Positions 1-7,799 of a DNA stretch of 10,827 nucleotides are shown here, piece after piece. The notes beneath the pieces were generated by a model. The model did no database searches, was not told the DNA's origin, and saw only the letters and a list, made by a program, of their open reading frames with translations. Origin of the DNA: Actinomycetes bacterium (GTDB lineage Bacteria > Actinomycetota > Acidimicrobiia > Acidimicrobiales > Microtrichaceae); assembly GCA_023427825.1 (NCBI GenBank), contig JAEZAI010000106.1:1-10827 (forward strand), in the 5' to 3' direction. Numbering within the stretch: the stretch's first letter is position 1; the number at the start of each line of letters is the position of its first letter. Both the position numbers and the translations under genes were made by a program.

Positions 1-10
1 GGGGAACCAC

Positions 11-1150
11 ATGACGACCACGGTCCAGGGCCACTGCGACGAGCGCTTCTCGGCGGTCGCCGACGCGTTCCAGGCCAACTTCGACAACGGGCTCGAGGAC
101 GGCGCCAGCGTGGCGATCGCGATCAAGGGGGAGCTGGTCGTGGACCTGTGGGGCGGCGTCGCCGACCGCGGGTCCGGCGCGCCGTGGACGGAGGACACGA
201 TCTGCTGCCTGTGGTCCTCGACCAAGACCATGGCGGCGCTGTGCCTGCTCACGCTCGCGGACCGGGGGTCGGTCGACCTGGACGCGCCGGTCGCCGACTA
301 CTGGCCCGAGTTCGGCGCGAACGGCAAGGAGGGCGTGCTCGTCCGCCACGTGCTGAGCCACACCGCCGGGTTGCCGGGGTGGACCCGGCCGATCACCCTC
401 GAGCACATGTACGACGCGCCCGCAGCGGCCGCGCTCCTCGCCGAGGAGGCGCCGTGGTGGGAGCCCGGGACGGCCGCCGGCTACCACGCCGTGACGCAGG
501 GCTTCCTGCTGGGCGAGCTGGTCCGGCGCATCACCGGCGACACCCTGGGAACGTACTTCCGCACCACGTTCGCGGAGCCGTTGGGCGCGGACTTCCACAT
601 CGGGACCGGGCCGGAGCACGACGAGCGGATCGCGACGATCGTCCCGCCGTCCCTGCCGCTGGGCGGTCGCTCGACCGCCGGGTCCGTGGGCGAGCGCGCG
701 CTCAACAACCCGGTGATCACGGCCGACATCGGCAACACGGTCGACTACCGCCGCATCGAGCTGCCGGCGTCGAACGGCCACGGCAACGCCCGGTCCCTGG
801 CCCGGGTCCAGAGCATCGTGAGCAACCACGGCACGGTCGACGGAACCGAGTTCCTGTCGCCCGAGGGCGTGGCGCAGATCTTCCGCGAGCAGTGGGTCGG
901 GCCCGACCTGGTGCAGGAGATCGACACGCGGCTGGGCATCGGGTTCGGGTTGAACGGGCCGGAGGTGCCGGTGAGCGCCAACCCCCGTGCCTGCTTCTGG
1001 GGCGGCTGGGGCGGTTCGGTGGTGATCAACGACCTGGACGCCCGCACGACGTTCGCGTACGGCATGAACCGGATGGGCGACGGGCTGGACACCGACTTCC
1101 GGGCCATCAGCCTCGTGTTCGCCTGGCAGGCCAGCGCGATGGCCGCCTGA
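11..1150 (+). CDS. Serine hydrolase of the beta-lactamase / EstB esterase family
   Basis: A 379-residue serine hydrolase with the class C beta-lactamase/penicillin-binding fold. What is seen: the catalytic SxxK motif is Ser69-Ser-Thr-Lys72; Tyr158 in GYHAVT stands where the YxN tyrosine lies; W330-GGWGGS-336 occupies the third (KTG/HxG) position, as in EstB-type esterases. The LSHTAGLPGW segment (115-124) is also typical. Family knowledge: these enzymes hydrolyse small esters or act on peptides or lactones; most do not confer beta-lactam resistance. No signal peptide is visible, so a cytoplasmic location is inferred. The length matches the family. The start is the ATG at 11, preceded by GGGG six bases upstream; little upstream sequence is available to test this. 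The natural substrate cannot be told from sequence. It ends 33 bp before the aminopeptidase gene, which appears to have its own promoter. Confidence 0.9.
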   Translation: MTTTVQGHCDERFSAVADAFQANFDNGLEDGASVAIAIKGELVVDLWGGVADRGSGAPWTEDTICCLWSSTKTMAALCLLTLADRGSVDLDAPVADYWPEFGANGKEGVLVRHVLSHTAGLPGWTRPITLEHMYDAPAAAALLAEEAPWWEPGTAAGYHAVTQGFLLGELVRRITGDTLGTYFRTTFAEPLGADFHIGTGPEHDERIATIVPPSLPLGGRSTAGSVGERALNNPVITADIGNTVDYRRIELPASNGHGNARSLARVQSIVSNHGTVDGTEFLSPEGVAQIFREQWVGPDLVQEIDTRLGIGFGLNGPEVPVSANPRACFWGGWGGSVVINDLDARTTFAYGMNRMGDGLDTDFRAISLVFAWQASAMAA

Positions 1151-1170
1151 ACGACCCTCCCACCCGTCGG

Positions 1171-1176
1171 TAGCTT
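1171..1176 (+). promoter_or_regulatory. Probable -10 element (TAGCTT) of leaderless map promoter
   Basis: TAGCTT fits the actinobacterial TAnnnT -10 consensus and ends exactly 7 nt before the ATG at 1184. Transcription would therefore begin at or next to the start codon. There is no Shine-Dalgarno sequence in the 33-bp gap, which supports a leaderless mRNA. A good -35 is not evident. The same arrangement recurs at other genes in the window. Confidence 0.55.
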
Positions 1177-1183
1177 GGTCGCC

Positions 1184-2170
1184 ATGGCCCTCTCCCGGAA
1201 CGCGCCGTGCTGGTGCGGCAGCGGCAAGAAGCTGAAGCGCTGCCACCTCGACCGCGCCGCCCTGGTGCGCTCCCCCGTCCGCCCGGGCCACGTCAGCGCC
1301 GAGCGGCCGGTCCCCGAGTCGATCGCCCGTCCCCACTACGTCGAGGACGGCACCGTGTGGCCCCCGCCCGACGCCCAGATCCTGTCGGGTGCCGCCCTGG
1401 ACCGCATGCGCCACGCGTCGAGGGTGGCGGCCGAGGTCCTCGCGGTCACGGTCGCCGCCGTGGCGCCCGGGGTGACCACCGAGGAGCTCGACGAGATCGC
1501 CCACGACGCCTACGTGTCCCGGGGCGCGTACCCGTCCACGCTCGGGTACCACGACTACCCGAAGTCGCTGTGCACCTCGGTGAACGAGGTCCTCTGCCAC
1601 GGCATCCCCGATGACCGGCCGCTGCAGGACGGCGACATCATCAACCTCGACGTGACCGCGTTCGTCGACGGGATGCACGGCGACACGTCCGCCACCGTCG
1701 GCGTCGGCACGATCTCCCCCGAGCTCGCGGCGTTGATCGACACCACCCGCGACGCCACGCTCGCGGGCATCGCCAACATCCGTCCCGGCGAGCCCATGCA
1801 GCGCGTCGCCCAGGCGGTCACCGCGGTGGCCGAGGCCCGCGGCTACGGCGTGGTGTCGGAGTACGGCGGGCACGGCATCGGTGAGGTGTTCCACGCCGAT
1901 CCCCACGTCCACCACGCGATCTCGTCCCGGGACCGGTCGGTGGCCGTGCCGGGCCTCTGCCTGACGGTGGAGCCCATGCTGCGGACCGGTGCGGCCCGCT
2001 TCACCACGGCGGACGACGGCTGGACCGAGATCCTCGACGACGGCATGCCCTCGGCCCAGTTCGAGCACACGGTGGTGGTCACGGAGTCGGGCGCCGAGAT
2101 CCTGACGGTCCTGGAGGACGGCACCAGCGCGGTGTCCCCGGCCGGGTCCACCCACGCGACCGCGCACTGA
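1184..2170 (+). CDS. map: Type I methionine aminopeptidase with N-terminal SEC-C zinc motif
   Basis: Removes the initiator methionine from nascent proteins. The 328-residue protein begins with a SEC-C metal-binding motif, with Cys9, Cys11, Cys20 and His21 as likely zinc ligands (PCWCGSGKKLKRCH). A proline-rich linker follows (about 30-50), then the pita-bread catalytic domain. All five metal ligands are visible: Asp156, Asp167, His230, Glu263 and Glu294. The spacings between them (11, 63, 33, 31) match E. coli MetAP (97, 108, 171, 204, 235). His139 in CHGIP matches the substrate-site histidine. SEC-C and other N-terminal extensions are known in some bacterial and eukaryotic MetAPs and probably aid ribosome docking. 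The ATG at 1184 is preferred over the in-frame TTG at 1175, because TTG would sit inside the probable -10 element and adds only three residues. It converges on the flavin oxidoreductase gene. Confidence 0.96.
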   Translation: MALSRNAPCWCGSGKKLKRCHLDRAALVRSPVRPGHVSAERPVPESIARPHYVEDGTVWPPPDAQILSGAALDRMRHASRVAAEVLAVTVAAVAPGVTTEELDEIAHDAYVSRGAYPSTLGYHDYPKSLCTSVNEVLCHGIPDDRPLQDGDIINLDVTAFVDGMHGDTSATVGVGTISPELAALIDTTRDATLAGIANIRPGEPMQRVAQAVTAVAEARGYGVVSEYGGHGIGEVFHADPHVHHAISSRDRSVAVPGLCLTVEPMLRTGAARFTTADDGWTEILDDGMPSAQFEHTVVVTESGAEILTVLEDGTSAVSPAGSTHATAH

Positions 2171-2213
2171 GCGGCGCGCCGCGACGCCGAGCGCCGCGGA
2201 TCCGAGCCCGCGG
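2171..2213. terminator. GC-rich hairpins between convergent genes
   Basis: The 57-bp gap between the map stop and the oxidoreductase stop holds two possible stems. GCGGCGC (2171-2177) pairs with GCGCCGC (2191-2197), and CCGCGG (2194-2199) pairs with CCGCGG (2208-2213) around an 8-nt loop. The two are mutually exclusive because they share bases. There is no T-tract on either strand, so a U-less bidirectional terminator is inferred from position only. Confidence 0.35.
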
Positions 2214-2227
2214 ACGGGTTGCGCGGG

Positions 2228-3283
2228 TCAGCCGGCCGATGCGACCGCCTGGAGGTCCGCTCCGGTCCCCCAGGCCTCGGCCAGGAGCTCCAGGCTGGCC
2301 ACCCGGGTGGCGGTGGCGTGGCAGACCGTCGAGATCATCAGCTCGTCCGCGCCGGTGCGTGCCGCCAGCTCGTCGAGGCGCTCGACGGCCTGGTCGGGCG
2401 TGCCCACGATGCGGTTGGAGCGCGTCGTGCGAGCCACGCCGGCCCAACGGTGGTCCGCCGCCTCGTCGGGGCTGACCAGACGGATGCGCTCGCCGGTCCG
2501 GATGCCGTGGATGAGCAGCTGACCGGGCAGCGACTGGCGCTCGGCCTCCTCCTCGGGCTCGGCGACCAGCACGTTCGCGGAGACGATGAGGTGCGGCTCG
2601 GCGAGCTCGGCGGACGGCCGGAAGGACCGGCGGTACAGGTCGGCGGCCTCGTCGGTGCCGCCCATGTCGAAGTGGTGCGCGAACACGAACCGCAGCCCGA
2701 GGAGCCCGGCGAGCTGGGCGCTGTAGCCGCTCGAGCCCAGCAGCAGGATCTGCGGGTGCGAGTCCGCGAGCGGGGTGGCCGCGAACCGCTCCCACAGCGG
2801 GCGGCCCCCGGTGACCAGCTCCCTGCGGGCCTCGGGCCGGGGGTCGCCCAGCAGGCCCATCAGGTCGAGCAGGTCGCGGGGGAAGTCCTCTGCGGAGAGG
2901 TCCTCGGTGCGCCGCAGGGCCATGGCGGTGTACGGATCGGTGCCGGGCGCACGCCCGATGCCCAGATCCACGCGACCGGGGTGGAGGGCCTCGATGGCGG
3001 CGATCTGCTCCGCCACGACGAGCGGGGCGTGGTTCGGCAGCATCACGCCGCCCGACCCCACCCGGATGCGCTCGGTGCGAGCGGCGAGGTGGGCCATGAG
3101 CACCGGCGGGTTGGTGCTCGCCACCGACGTCATGTTGTGGTGCTCGGCCACCCAGAACCGCTCGTAGCCCAGGCGGTCGGCGGCCTGCGCCAGCTCGGTG
3201 GCCCCGAGCAGGGCGTCGCGTGTGGTGCCCTCGGCGGTCACGATGGCCAGCTCGAGCACGGAGAGGGGGACTCGTGGTGTCAC
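2228..3283 (-). CDS. LLM-class flavin-dependent oxidoreductase (MsnO8-like)
   Basis: A 351-residue luciferase-like monooxygenase with a predicted TIM-barrel fold that uses reduced FMN (or possibly F420). Visible hallmarks: PLSVLELA near the N-terminus (6-13), VAEHHNM (45-51), GSGGVMLPNHAPLVVAEQ (77-93) and DLGIGRAPGTDP (106-117). This block series is characteristic of the MsnO8/YhbW subgroup. ILLLGSSGYSAQLA later in the chain is the usual flavin-phosphate region. Family members oxidise diverse small molecules; the substrate is not predictable and light emission is not implied. The start is a GTG at 3283, with TAGGTT ending 6 nt upstream and no Shine-Dalgarno sequence, so a leaderless transcript is likely. 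It is divergent from the thioesterase gene and convergent with map, so it is probably monocistronic. Confidence 0.93.
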   Translation of the reverse strand: MTPRVPLSVLELAIVTAEGTTRDALLGATELAQAADRLGYERFWVAEHHNMTSVASTNPPVLMAHLAARTERIRVGSGGVMLPNHAPLVVAEQIAAIEALHPGRVDLGIGRAPGTDPYTAMALRRTEDLSAEDFPRDLLDLMGLLGDPRPEARRELVTGGRPLWERFAATPLADSHPQILLLGSSGYSAQLAGLLGLRFVFAHHFDMGGTDEAADLYRRSFRPSAELAEPHLIVSANVLVAEPEEEAERQSLPGQLLIHGIRTGERIRLVSPDEAADHRWAGVARTTRSNRIVGTPDQAVERLDELAARTGADELMISTVCHATATRVASLELLAEAWGTGADLQAVASAG

Positions 3284-3289
3284 CGGTCC

Positions 3290-3295
3290 AACCTA
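3290..3295 (-). promoter_or_regulatory. Probable -10 element (TAGGTT) of the flavin oxidoreductase gene
   Basis: On the minus strand TAGGTT ends 6 nt before the GTG at 3283 and fits TAnnnT. No Shine-Dalgarno sequence is present. The -35 region coincides with the palindrome at 3309-3324 but does not resemble TTGACA. Confidence 0.5.
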
Positions 3296-3308
3296 CGGCG
3301 CGCCTGTT

Positions 3309-3324
3309 GCGGGTGAGCACCCGC
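3309..3324. promoter_or_regulatory. Perfect inverted repeat near the oxidoreductase -35 region
   Basis: GCGGGT-GAGC-ACCCGC is a perfect 6-bp inverted repeat around a 4-nt centre. It lies about 14 bp upstream of the minus-strand -10 element, so it covers the expected -35 position. A repressor or activator operator is inferred from position. Short GC-only dyads also arise by chance in DNA of this composition. Confidence 0.35.
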
Positions 3325-3366
3325 TCGCCCCTCGGGGCGGCGACCGGCTGAGTGCCCGCTCGGCAG

Positions 3367-3380
3367 GCGGGTCACCCCGC
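3367..3380. promoter_or_regulatory. Second related inverted repeat in the divergent promoter region
   Basis: GCGGG-TCAC-CCCGC shares its half-sites with the dyad at 3309-3324; the two centres are 57 bp apart. It lies on the thioesterase side of the gap, about 16 bp upstream of TTGACC. CCCGCTCG also occurs three times here, at 3320, 3355 and 3376. It could be a second operator for a regulator of both genes; this is inference only. Confidence 0.25.
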
Positions 3381-3395
3381 TCGCCGGGATCTCGG

Positions 3396-3426
3396 TTGAC
3401 CCGGCGCCGCCGCCCGGTGGGAGAGT
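3396..3426 (+). promoter_or_regulatory. Possible promoter of the thioesterase gene
   Basis: TTGACC (3396-3401) is a good -35 match. GAGAGT (3421-3426), 19 bp downstream, keeps the A2 and T6 bases of a -10 and ends 6 nt before the ATG at 3433. The same bases include GGGAG (3419-3423), which could instead serve as a somewhat distant Shine-Dalgarno. Which role applies cannot be decided by reading. Confidence 0.35.
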
Positions 3427-3432
3427 GACGCC

Positions 3433-4314
3433 ATGGGCACCCCGTTCGACGACCTGACGACCGTCACCCGTCTCGACGGATCCGACGACGGCGCGATCGC
3501 CCGCTACGCCGGCCACATCGACGACTCGTGGGTGCTGCGGCCCATGCCGCAGGGCGGTGTGACCACGGCGATCGCCCTGGCCGCCATGGCCGCCGAGCTC
3601 GACCACCCCGAGCAGCACCTGCGGACCATGCACACCATGTTCACCGCCCAGGTCCCGCACGGTGACGTGGACGTGGAGGTCGAGGTCCTCCGGCGGGGCC
3701 GCACCATGTCCCACCTGCGCGCCGAGGTGCGCCCGCCCGACGCCCGACGCGGCCACGTGGTCACCGCCGCGTTCGGCGCCGAGCGGCGCGGCTTCGACTT
3801 CACCGACATCGCTCCCCCGCCCGACGTGCCGCTGCCGGACGACTGCCCGAGCTTCCGGGACCCGCCGCCGGACGGCTTCGAGCCGCACTTCGAGCCGATG
3901 CCCTTCTGGACGCAGCGCATGGAGGGCCGGCCGGCGATCGGCAACCCGCCGTGGGCCGACTACGTGCCCGATCGCGCGGAGCGCGCCAACTGGTACCGGT
4001 TCGACGAGGCACCGATGCGGGCCGACGGAACGCTCGACCCCTTCTCGTTCGCCCTGCTCGTCGACACCATGCCGGGCGCCGCCGGCGAGAAGCTCGGCCC
4101 CGGCCAGCCGCCGTGGTTCGCGCCCAGCGTGGACCTGACCCTTCACGTGCTCGACGACTGCCGGTCGCCATGGGTGCTCGCGCACAACACCGCCCGCCAC
4201 GCCGGCGGCGGCTACGCGTCGGCGGACATGACGCTGTGGGACTTCGGCCCCCACATGGACGATCCCCGACCGGTCGCCTACGCCACCCAGGTCTTCCTGT
4301 TCTCGATGGCCTGA
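3433..4314 (+). CDS. Acyl-CoA thioesterase-like double-hotdog protein
   Basis: A 293-residue protein resembling the actinobacterial thioesterase family with two fused hotdog domains (TesB-like / 4HBT_3). Hotdog 1 covers roughly residues 20-120 and contains MPQGGVTTAIALAAM (38-52), with its Gly-Gly at the start of the central helix. A proline-rich linker (about 125-190) follows. Hotdog 2 contains FSFALLVDTMPGA, PSVDLTLHVL and the C-terminal strand YATQVFLF, whose Gln286 matches the conserved thioesterase glutamine. Such proteins hydrolyse acyl-CoA to fatty acid and CoA in the cytoplasm; the preferred chain length is unknown. It is distinct from the TesB protein at the right end of the window. 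The gene lies 60 bp upstream of the GH15 gene in the same direction, but a strong dyad and a probable new promoter separate them, so co-transcription is uncertain. Confidence 0.82.
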   Translation: MGTPFDDLTTVTRLDGSDDGAIARYAGHIDDSWVLRPMPQGGVTTAIALAAMAAELDHPEQHLRTMHTMFTAQVPHGDVDVEVEVLRRGRTMSHLRAEVRPPDARRGHVVTAAFGAERRGFDFTDIAPPPDVPLPDDCPSFRDPPPDGFEPHFEPMPFWTQRMEGRPAIGNPPWADYVPDRAERANWYRFDEAPMRADGTLDPFSFALLVDTMPGAAGEKLGPGQPPWFAPSVDLTLHVLDDCRSPWVLAHNTARHAGGGYASADMTLWDFGPHMDDPRPVAYATQVFLFSMA

Positions 4315-4340
4315 CGCGGCCCGATCACCTGCGGGGACGA

Positions 4341-4359
4341 GGTGCGGCGCCGCCGCACC
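4341..4359 (+). promoter_or_regulatory. 8-bp inverted repeat between -35 and -10 of the GH15 gene
   Basis: GGTGCGGC-GCC-GCCGCACC is a perfect 8-bp inverted repeat with a 3-nt centre. It ends 2 bp before the probable -10 TAGCGT, so it fills the promoter spacer. It could be an operator for a repressor or a MerR-like activator, or an RNA hairpin ending the thioesterase transcript. No T-run follows, which slightly favours a DNA role. Confidence 0.45.
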
Positions 4360-4361
4360 GT

Positions 4362-4367
4362 TAGCGT
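4362..4367 (+). promoter_or_regulatory. Probable -10 element (TAGCGT) of leaderless GH15 promoter
   Basis: TAGCGT fits TAnnnT and ends 7 nt before the ATG at 4375, the same spacing as at map. No Shine-Dalgarno sequence is present. This position argues against the in-frame GTG at 4342, which would place the promoter inside the coding region. Confidence 0.5.
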
Positions 4368-4374
4368 TCGGGTG

Positions 4375-6272
4375 ATGTCGTCCCCCGCGTCCGACACCCC
4401 GTCCCCCGGCCCCGCCGTCCCGGGCTCCCTCATCGAGGATCACGCCCTGATCGGCGACACCCGGGGCGTGGCGCTCGTCGACCGCACCGGCTCCATCGAC
4501 TGGTGGTGCCCGGCGCGCATCGACTCGCCCGCGTGCTTCGCCGCGCTCCTCGGCACCTCCGACCACGGCCACTGGCGGCTCGCGCCGTCGGACCCGGTGC
4601 TCCACGTGGAGCGGCGCTACGAACCCGACACGCTCGTCCTGGAGACGGTCATGACGACCGCGACGGGCTCCGTGGCGCTCATCGACTTCATGACGCCGGA
4701 GCACGAGCATCCGACGATCCACCGCAGGGTCGAGGGCCGGTCGGGCACCGTCGACATGTCCCTGGAGCTCGTCGTCCGCTTCGACTACGGCTCGGTCGTG
4801 CCCTGGGTGCGGGCCAGCGGGGACGGGCTGCTGATGGTCGGCGGGAGCGAAGCGCTGCGGTTCCACAGTCCGGTGCCGCTGCACGGGCGCGACATGCGGA
4901 CCTTCGCCGACTTCACGGTGAACGCGGGCGAGCAGCGATCGTTCTCGCTGGCGTGGCACCCGTCCGTGGACCCGGCGCCGCTGCCGCTCGACACCGCCGC
5001 CGCGCTCCACGGGACCCGGGGCTGGTGGCGGGCCTGGGTGTCGCGCTGCACCTACGACGGCCCGTGGCGCAACGACGTGGTGCGGTCGCTGATCACGCTG
5101 AAGGCGCTGACCAACAGCAGCACCGGCGCCGTCGCGGCGGCGGCCACCACCTCGCTCCCGGAGTGGATCGGCTCGGTCCGCAACTGGGACTACCGGTACT
5201 CGTGGTTGCGCGACGCCACGTTCACGCTGCAGGCGTTCCTCGTCACGGGGTTCCAGGAGGAGGCTGCGGCATGGTCGCGCTGGCTGCGTCGTGCGGTCGC
5301 CGGCAGCCCCGGTGACTTCCAGATCCTGTACGGCGTCGGCGGCGAGCGACGGCTGCCCGAGCTCGTCCTCGACTGGTTGCCCGGCTACGAGGGATCCGCG
5401 CCCGTGCGGATCGGCAACGCCGCGTCGGGCCAGTTCCAGCTCGACGTGTTCGGCGAGGTCATGGACGCCGCCGCGACCGCCCGCCGCAACGGCATGCAGC
5501 CCCGGGACGCGGCGGGCGTGGACATCTTCCGGGCGCTGATGGCGCACCTCGAGAACGTGTGGGAGGAACCGGACGAGGGCATCTGGGAGGTCCGGGGCCC
5601 GCGGCGGCACTTCACGCACTCCAAGGTCATGGCCTGGGTGGCGTTCGACCGGGCGGTGCACATGGCGGCGGGCGTGGTCGCAGGTGACCCGATCATCGGC
5701 TCGGTCGACCGGGACCGCGTGGAGCGCTGGGCGGCGCTGCGGGATCGCGTCCACGCCCAGGTGTGCGAGCAGGGCTGGAGCGACGACCTCGGCGCGTTCA
5801 CCCAGTACTACGGCTCCGATCGCCTGGACGCGAGCCTGCTGATGATGGTCACGGTCGGCTTCCTGCCACCCGGCGACCCGAGGATCGTCTCGACGGTCCG
5901 GGCGATCCAGGAGCGGCTCGCGGTCGACGGCTTCGTGCGGCGTTACGAGACCGATCCGGTCGGACCCGACGGCGTCACGGTCGACGGACTCCCGCCGGGC
6001 GAGGGTGCGTTCCTGCTGACCACCTTCTGGCTCGCCGACAACCTTGCGTTCATGGGCCGGGTCGACGAGGCGACCGAGATCTTCGAGCGGCTGCGGGGCC
6101 TGCGCAACGACGTCGGCCTGCTGTCCGAGGAGTACGACCCGGCCGCAGGCCGCATGCTCGGCAACTTCCCGCAGGCGTTCTCCCACGTGGGGCTCGTGAA
6201 CACCGCGGCGAACATCGCCGCCGCCGACGGCCGCGGGCCCGCGCGCTCCCGCGCCGCGGTAGACCTGCCCGC

Positions 6273-6276
<4 letters not shown>
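4375..6276 (+). CDS. Glycoside hydrolase family 15 protein (trehalase-like)
   Basis: A 633-residue GH15 enzyme. The N-terminal beta-sandwich begins with [11 protein letters not shown] (20-30), [17 protein letters not shown] and GHWRLAP, typical of the bacterial trehalase/glucoamylase-like branch. The (alpha/alpha)6 barrel begins near residue 240. [13 protein letters not shown] (269-281) lines the substrate pocket. EEPDEGIWE (397-405) holds the likely general acid, and SEEYDP (584-589) with [14 protein letters not shown] the general-base region. [19 protein letters not shown] resembles the mycobacterial GH15 trehalase, so trehalose is a plausible substrate, but other alpha-glucosides cannot be excluded. 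There is no signal peptide, so it acts in the cytoplasm. The ATG at 4375 is chosen over the GTG at 4342 because a probable -10 lies 7 nt upstream and the extra residues are an arginine-rich read of the inverted repeat. Its stop overlaps the fumC start (ATGA). Confidence 0.93.
6260..6265 (+). promoter_or_regulatory. Weak possible -10 (TAGACC) upstream of fumC
   Basis: TAGACC ends 7 nt before the fumC ATG at 6273, at the same spacing as the other leaderless starts, but lacks the final T of TAnnnT. It lies inside the GH15 coding region. Translational coupling through ATGA is an equally good explanation for fumC expression. Confidence 0.2.
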
Positions 6277-7651
<1,375 letters not shown>

Positions 7652-7673
<22 letters not shown>

Positions 7674-7797
7674 CCGACGGAACCACGGGCCGCCCGCTCG
7701 CCGACGACACGGCGGGCGTCGCACCGACTGACCGACGGAACCACCGGCCGCCCGCTCGCCGACGACACGGCGGGCGCCGGACCGACTGACCGACGAC
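7652..7797. repeat. 58-bp tandem repeat, about 2.5 copies, starting inside fumC
   Basis: Unit 1 (7653-7710) and unit 2 (7711-7768) are nearly identical, with a clear difference at 7687 (G) against 7745 (C). A third partial unit runs from 7769 to about 7797 with a few changes. Each copy holds the sequence GACTGACCGACG that includes the fumC stop codon (TGA at 7671, 7729 and 7787). The period is not a multiple of 3, so the frame shifts from copy to copy and the array does not extend a protein. It looks like a local duplication of the fumC 3' end in the convergent gap. Confidence 0.9.
7691..7776. terminator. Duplicated hairpin in the fumC / coiled-coil convergent gap
   Basis: CGCCCGC (7691-7697) can pair with GCGGGCG (7712-7718) around a 14-nt loop. 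The next repeat unit provides an identical stem at 7749-7755 and 7770-7776. Both lie between two convergent stop codons, so a tandem bidirectional terminator is plausible. No T-tract follows on either strand, and the stems are short for their loops. Confidence 0.35.
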
Positions 7798-7799
7798 GC

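Noticed and set aside
11..1150. Antibiotic-resistance beta-lactamase
   Set aside because: The SxxK motif is shared with many esterases and peptidases; the WGGWGG third motif and the lack of a signal peptide fit the EstB-type esterase group better.
4342..4374. Upstream GTG start for the GH15 gene
   Set aside because: The added residues (MRRRRTVSVRV) are a translation of the inverted repeat and of the probable -10; homologous GH15 sequence starts after residue 18 of the shorter form.
3280..6186. Very long open frame on the minus strand (968 codons) opposite the thioesterase and GH15 genes
   Set aside because: It is antisense to two well-recognised genes, has no recognisable domain and is dominated by Arg/Gly/Val/His/Pro, as expected for the complementary frame of high-GC coding DNA.
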